Translations under genes and position numbers: made by a program
In this document: piece by piece, positions 17,052 through 19,397 of the stretch
Layout: each line of letters begins with the position of its first letter
Position numbering within the stretch: position 1 is the first letter of the stretch
Notes under the pieces: generated by a model
The model's input: only the letters and a program-made list of their open reading frames with translations
Told to the model about the DNA's origin: nothing
Database searches by the model: none
Source: Candidatus Nomurabacteria bacterium GW2011_GWF2_43_8
Lineage (GTDB): Bacteria; Patescibacteriota; Minisyncoccia; Phycocordibacterales; UBA9973
DNA: 19,397 nucleotides
Reading direction: 5' to 3'
NCBI GenBank assembly: GCA_001000035.1
Contig: LCGX01000039.1
Location: 2,194-21,590 of the forward strand

Positions 17052-17237
17052 ATGCAAGAACTTAAAGCTTTGTGCATGAGTGATAGGGACGCGAACAACA
17101 AGCCGACGATGCAGGTGATGACAAACATTATCATAGAAGAAAAAAACGGTCGATATTCCGCCAAAGGGCAATGCGCTAAATGCGGGGGCAATATGTTCAA
17201 ATTTATGTCTAAGGTTGATGCGGAAAAAATGAAATAG
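17052..17237 (+). CDS. DUF5679-like zinc-ribbon protein with one altered knuckle
   Basis: A 61-residue protein. Residues about 31-55 (EKNGRYSAKGQCAKCGGNMFKFM) match the second half of DUF5679, a short zinc-ribbon family in CPR and archaea, with the CxxC pair intact. The first half should carry another CxxC near the start, but here only one cysteine is visible (ALCMSDRD). Either another residue, such as Asp, completes the site, or metal binding has been lost. The start context is TTGACTTTTTTATG. The stop is followed 32 nt later by the DUF4870 gene, so the two are probably co-transcribed. Confidence 0.7.
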   Translation: MQELKALCMSDRDANNKPTMQVMTNIIIEEKNGRYSAKGQCAKCGGNMFKFMSKVDAEKMK

Positions 17238-17269
17238 TGGTTTATTATTATTTTAATAAAAAAAAATTT

Positions 17270-17644
17270 ATGGACGACATGCAAAACAATAGTGCAACCG
17301 GCGCGTCGCAAGGTTCGCAGAACAAAAACGAAAGCACCGGCGTTGAATCGAATGTTCTGATGGGAATTCTTTCATATCTCGGACCGCTGGTTATCATTTC
17401 TTATCTCACCTCAAAAAATAATTCTTTCGTGAAATTTCACATCAAACAGGGTTTGGTCCTGCTGTGTCTGGAGATCGTTCTCTGGGTTTTGAGCTCGATG
17501 TTCTTCTGGCAGTTATGGGCGCTGGCTCAGCTGATAAATCTCGCGATTCTCGTCTTGGCCATTATCGGCATCGTGAACGTGGTGCAGAAAAAAGAAAAAA
17601 TGCTCCCGATTGTTGGCGGCCTTTCTTCTTACTTCAAGTTTTAG
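17270..17644 (+). CDS. DUF4870/Tic20-like membrane protein
   Basis: A 124-residue protein. The ATG at 17270 is preferred over an upstream in-frame start (17237) that adds an unlikely Tyr/Lys-rich prefix overlapping the previous stop. After a polar N-terminus (DDMQNNSATGASQGSQNKN) the family blocks are clear: VLMGILSYLGPLVIISYL, NSFVKFHIKQGLVLLCLEI, and IIGIVNVVQKKEKMLPIVGG. There are three to four membrane helices. DUF4870 proteins are distantly related to the chloroplast import protein Tic20, but their bacterial role is not established. It is followed by the gene at 17664 with a gap of 19 nt. Confidence 0.85.
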   Translation: MDDMQNNSATGASQGSQNKNESTGVESNVLMGILSYLGPLVIISYLTSKNNSFVKFHIKQGLVLLCLEIVLWVLSSMFFWQLWALAQLINLAILVLAIIGIVNVVQKKEKMLPIVGGLSSYFKF

Positions 17645-17663
17645 GTTTTAATTGAAAAAACAC

Positions 17664-17945
17664 ATGATTGATCCGAAAAAAGTGGATATGAACCAACTGC
17701 CGAAGAAATTCATCGACGGCGCGATTGGCGCGCACGGCAAGGAAATTTTTTCTTTCGCTCTGACATCGGGAAACAATCTGGATTCTTTTGCTACTACGCC
17801 CCAGGTAATGAAAAGCATCTCCATTTGGATAGGCAAGCAGGTGGAAAATTATGAAAAGCAATTCGGCGCCATTGAAATGGCTCCACCGGGAGTGGTGAGC
17901 CCGCTGCAGGTTTCGGATTTGGACAAACCGGGGGATAAAAAATAA
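17664..17945 (+). CDS. Small DUF3467-like protein
   Basis: A 93-residue protein starting at the ATG at 17664; a TTG at 17652 in the same frame is a weaker choice. The sequence FIDGAIGAHGKEIFSFALTS, then TTPQVMKSISIWIGKQVENYEKQFGAIEM, recalls DUF3467, a small family in which a strand-rich half is followed by a helix ending in a YExxFGxI motif. The match is partial. No membrane segment is present. It is downstream of the DUF4870 gene and convergent with the histidine phosphatase gene, whose stop is 6 nt away. Confidence 0.65.
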   Translation: MIDPKKVDMNQLPKKFIDGAIGAHGKEIFSFALTSGNNLDSFATTPQVMKSISIWIGKQVENYEKQFGAIEMAPPGVVSPLQVSDLDKPGDKK

Positions 17946-17951
17946 AAATAT

Positions 17952-18596
17952 TTAGGCGAGGTCGTTCCAGACGAGAAGTTTCCATTCGCCTTCCTTGAAC
18001 CAGTGCGGAGTATACGAACAGATAGCCATGCCGGCGTTGTTGATCGGATTGAAATAGGAAAGGGTGTTGTACTGGGAAGCGGTCAAAGTGTCACCATAAG
18101 TCATGAAGGAGATGATCATTTTCAAAAAGATTCCGTGCGTTACCATAATAATTCTTTTTTCGCTCCGGCGCTTAATGAAAACCAATAATTTTTTTGCTCG
18201 GGCTTTTAGATCGCTAAAATTTTCTTCGTCGGAGACGCGCAGGTCGTCGGCGTGATAGCTTTTGTCAATGCGGTCGATGATTTGCCGTACTTCCGGCTCT
18301 CCGCCCCAGTGCCCGACCACTTCAGACGGGTTCCTTCTTTCTTTTAGCAGATCCGAATACTCCACTTTCCTCATATTCAATTCTTTGGCGATAATTCCCG
18401 CCGTTTCTTTTGTCCGTTCATAAGGACTCGCGATGATGACCTGTGGACGGCCATTTTCCTTCGGGAATCTTTTGGCGGTGGCGAGGGCCTGCTCCCGGCC
18501 TTTCGCGGTCAAAGGTCCTTCCGGACCCTGCCGGACGCCCTCCGCGTTAAACTCGGTTTCCCCATGTCGTACAAAATAAATTAATTTAGTAGCCAT
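17952..18596 (-). CDS. Histidine phosphatase superfamily protein (phosphoglycerate mutase-like)
   Basis: A 214-residue protein. The catalytic motif is YFVRHGETEFN (His11, Arg10), with the second-site His154 in MVTHGIFLKM, the motif SPYERTKETA (Arg61) and a Glu in LLKERRNPS. This is the full set of the histidine phosphatase family, which forms a phospho-His intermediate. The family includes phosphoglycerate mutase and many phosphatases; the length and the lack of mutase-specific insertions fit a broad-specificity phosphatase better. The start ATG at 18596 is preceded by GGTAT without a Shine-Dalgarno; a weak GATTAT is 6 nt upstream. It converges on the small gene at 17664-17945. Confidence 0.87.
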   Translation of the reverse strand: MATKLIYFVRHGETEFNAEGVRQGPEGPLTAKGREQALATAKRFPKENGRPQVIIASPYERTKETAGIIAKELNMRKVEYSDLLKERRNPSEVVGHWGGEPEVRQIIDRIDKSYHADDLRVSDEENFSDLKARAKKLLVFIKRRSEKRIIMVTHGIFLKMIISFMTYGDTLTASQYNTLSYFNPINNAGMAICSYTPHWFKEGEWKLLVWNDLA

Positions 18597-18646
18597 ATAC
18601 CTATAATCTTACCATAAATACCCTTAAATGAAAGCATTTTTGGTGC

Positions 18647-18675
18647 TTGACACCCCATTTGCGTTGGTATATACT
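18647..18675 (+). promoter_or_regulatory. rRNA promoter
   Basis: A perfect -35 TTGACA (18647-18652), a 17-nt spacer and TATACT (18670-18675), the best sigma70-type promoter in the window. The predicted transcription start is A18682. This drives the ribosomal RNA operon. Confidence 0.82.
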
Positions 18676-18681
18676 TTCCCC

Positions 18682-18707
18682 ACGTCTTTCCTTTAGTGGA
18701 ATGACGT
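18682..18707 (+). other. Hairpin at the start of the rRNA transcript
   Basis: ACGTC (18682-18686) pairs with GACGT (18703-18707), with an inner TTCC/GGAA pairing. A second hairpin follows at 18715-18729 (TCCGCC with GGCGGA around AAA). Confidence 0.6.
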
Positions 18708-18736
18708 TTTAATTTCCGCCAAAGGCGGATAAATAA

Positions 18737-18749
18737 TCCTCTTTGACAA
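18737..18749 (+). promoter_or_regulatory. boxA-like antitermination site
   Basis: TCCTCTTTGACAA matches the E. coli rRNA boxA (TGCTCTTTAACAA) at 11 of 13 positions and lies in the rRNA leader, where boxA is normally found. It would bind NusB/NusE-type factors and allow read-through of terminators. Confidence 0.6.
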
Positions 18750-18763
18750 CCAAATAGGTTTTG

Positions 18764-18794
18764 AGAACAGGTGCAAGTCTGTTCTATTTTTTTT
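18764..18794 (+). terminator. Intrinsic terminator inside the rRNA leader
   Basis: AGAACAG (18764-18770) pairs with CTGTTCT (18779-18785) around an 8-nt loop, followed by A and eight T. It lies 15 nt after the boxA-like site and about 180 nt before the 16S gene, so it is an attenuator that antitermination would have to overcome. Confidence 0.65.
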
Positions 18795-18822
18795 GAGTAA
18801 TAATTCGAGCTAGGGCAAAGTA

Positions 18823-18973
18823 AAAACAAAAAAATGTCGTAAACACTGAGTTTGCGAAGTGCTGTTTTTTGTTTTGTTTCGTTCTGAAAATTGCAAAGCA
18901 ATTTTCATCCCGAGGGAACTCGAGGGATAATTATCCTTCGACAAGCTCAGGATTAGTTTGCTTTGCAAACTAA
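18823..18973 (+). other. Cluster of leader hairpins before 16S
   Basis: The hairpins are: AAAACAAAAAA with TTTTTTGTTTT (18823-18875); GAAAATTGC with GCAATTTTC around AAA (18886-18906); ATCCC with GGGAT (18907-18928); ATCCT with AGGAT (18933-18953); and TTAGTTTGC with GCAAACTAA around TTT (18953-18973). The last one ends next to the 16S gene. The gap 18597-18975 (over 300 nt) therefore holds the promoter, antiterminator, terminator and processing-type structures but no protein gene. Confidence 0.6.
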
Positions 18974-18975
18974 CT

Positions 18976-19397
<422 letters not shown>

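Overview
The window looks like part of a small, streamlined genome from the Candidate Phyla Radiation, most likely a Parcubacteria (OD1)-type organism. The main evidence is the 5' part of a 16S rRNA gene at the right edge (from about 18976), which starts in the OD1 style and diverges from common universal primer sites. The protein content agrees: short membrane proteins, an eight-cysteine-cluster protein, DUF5679 and DUF4870 proteins, and many short proteins of unknown role. Genes are tightly packed. Almost none has a Shine-Dalgarno sequence; instead a -10 box lies 5-7 nt before many start codons, so most transcripts are predicted to be leaderless.

Layout. 1-4241: the tail of a matrixin-like protease, then DUF4382, SanA-like, YggT, lmo0937-like and other envelope or membrane proteins, an eight-cysteine-cluster protein and a DUF167 operon. 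4242-6381: a GC-rich segment on the minus strand with a frameshifted SPFH/flotillin-like gene. It is the only gene here with a clear Shine-Dalgarno, and it is bordered by two copies of the 3' end of the gene at 4023-4241. 6434-7261: a secreted or anchored protein and a 19-residue lysine-rich microprotein with a terminator. 7315-10465: an accessory block of same-strand genes (an HTH/Doc toxin-antitoxin pair, an HD phosphohydrolase, a DUF2726 nuclease-like protein, a NYN-domain RNase-like protein). Homologous promoters, hairpins and terminators lie between these genes, and copies of gene 3' ends lie at the borders. 10473-13698: an AT-rich pair made of a putative nuclease-methyltransferase fusion and a protein of unknown function, plus a 27-residue ORF. 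13709-15878: an S49 peptidase, a winged-helix regulator and a GHKL ATPase, linked by four copies of an ACATTCT-type operator and a tandem array of its half-site. 15953-18596: acylphosphatase, small membrane and zinc-ribbon proteins, DUF4870, and a histidine phosphatase. 18647-19397: an rRNA promoter, a leader with a boxA-like site and an intrinsic terminator, and the 16S start.

How the parts work together. The accessory block and the SPFH segment look like three successive insertions, each bordered by repeats that correspond to the 3' end of a protein gene. Two of the three repeats differ between copies only at synonymous positions. I propose a modular, cassette-like mode of gene acquisition with no integrase in the window. 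Separately, the S49 peptidase, winged-helix regulator and GHKL ATPase probably form one autoregulated regulon. These conclusions come from reading the sequence by eye; no database or folding run was possible.
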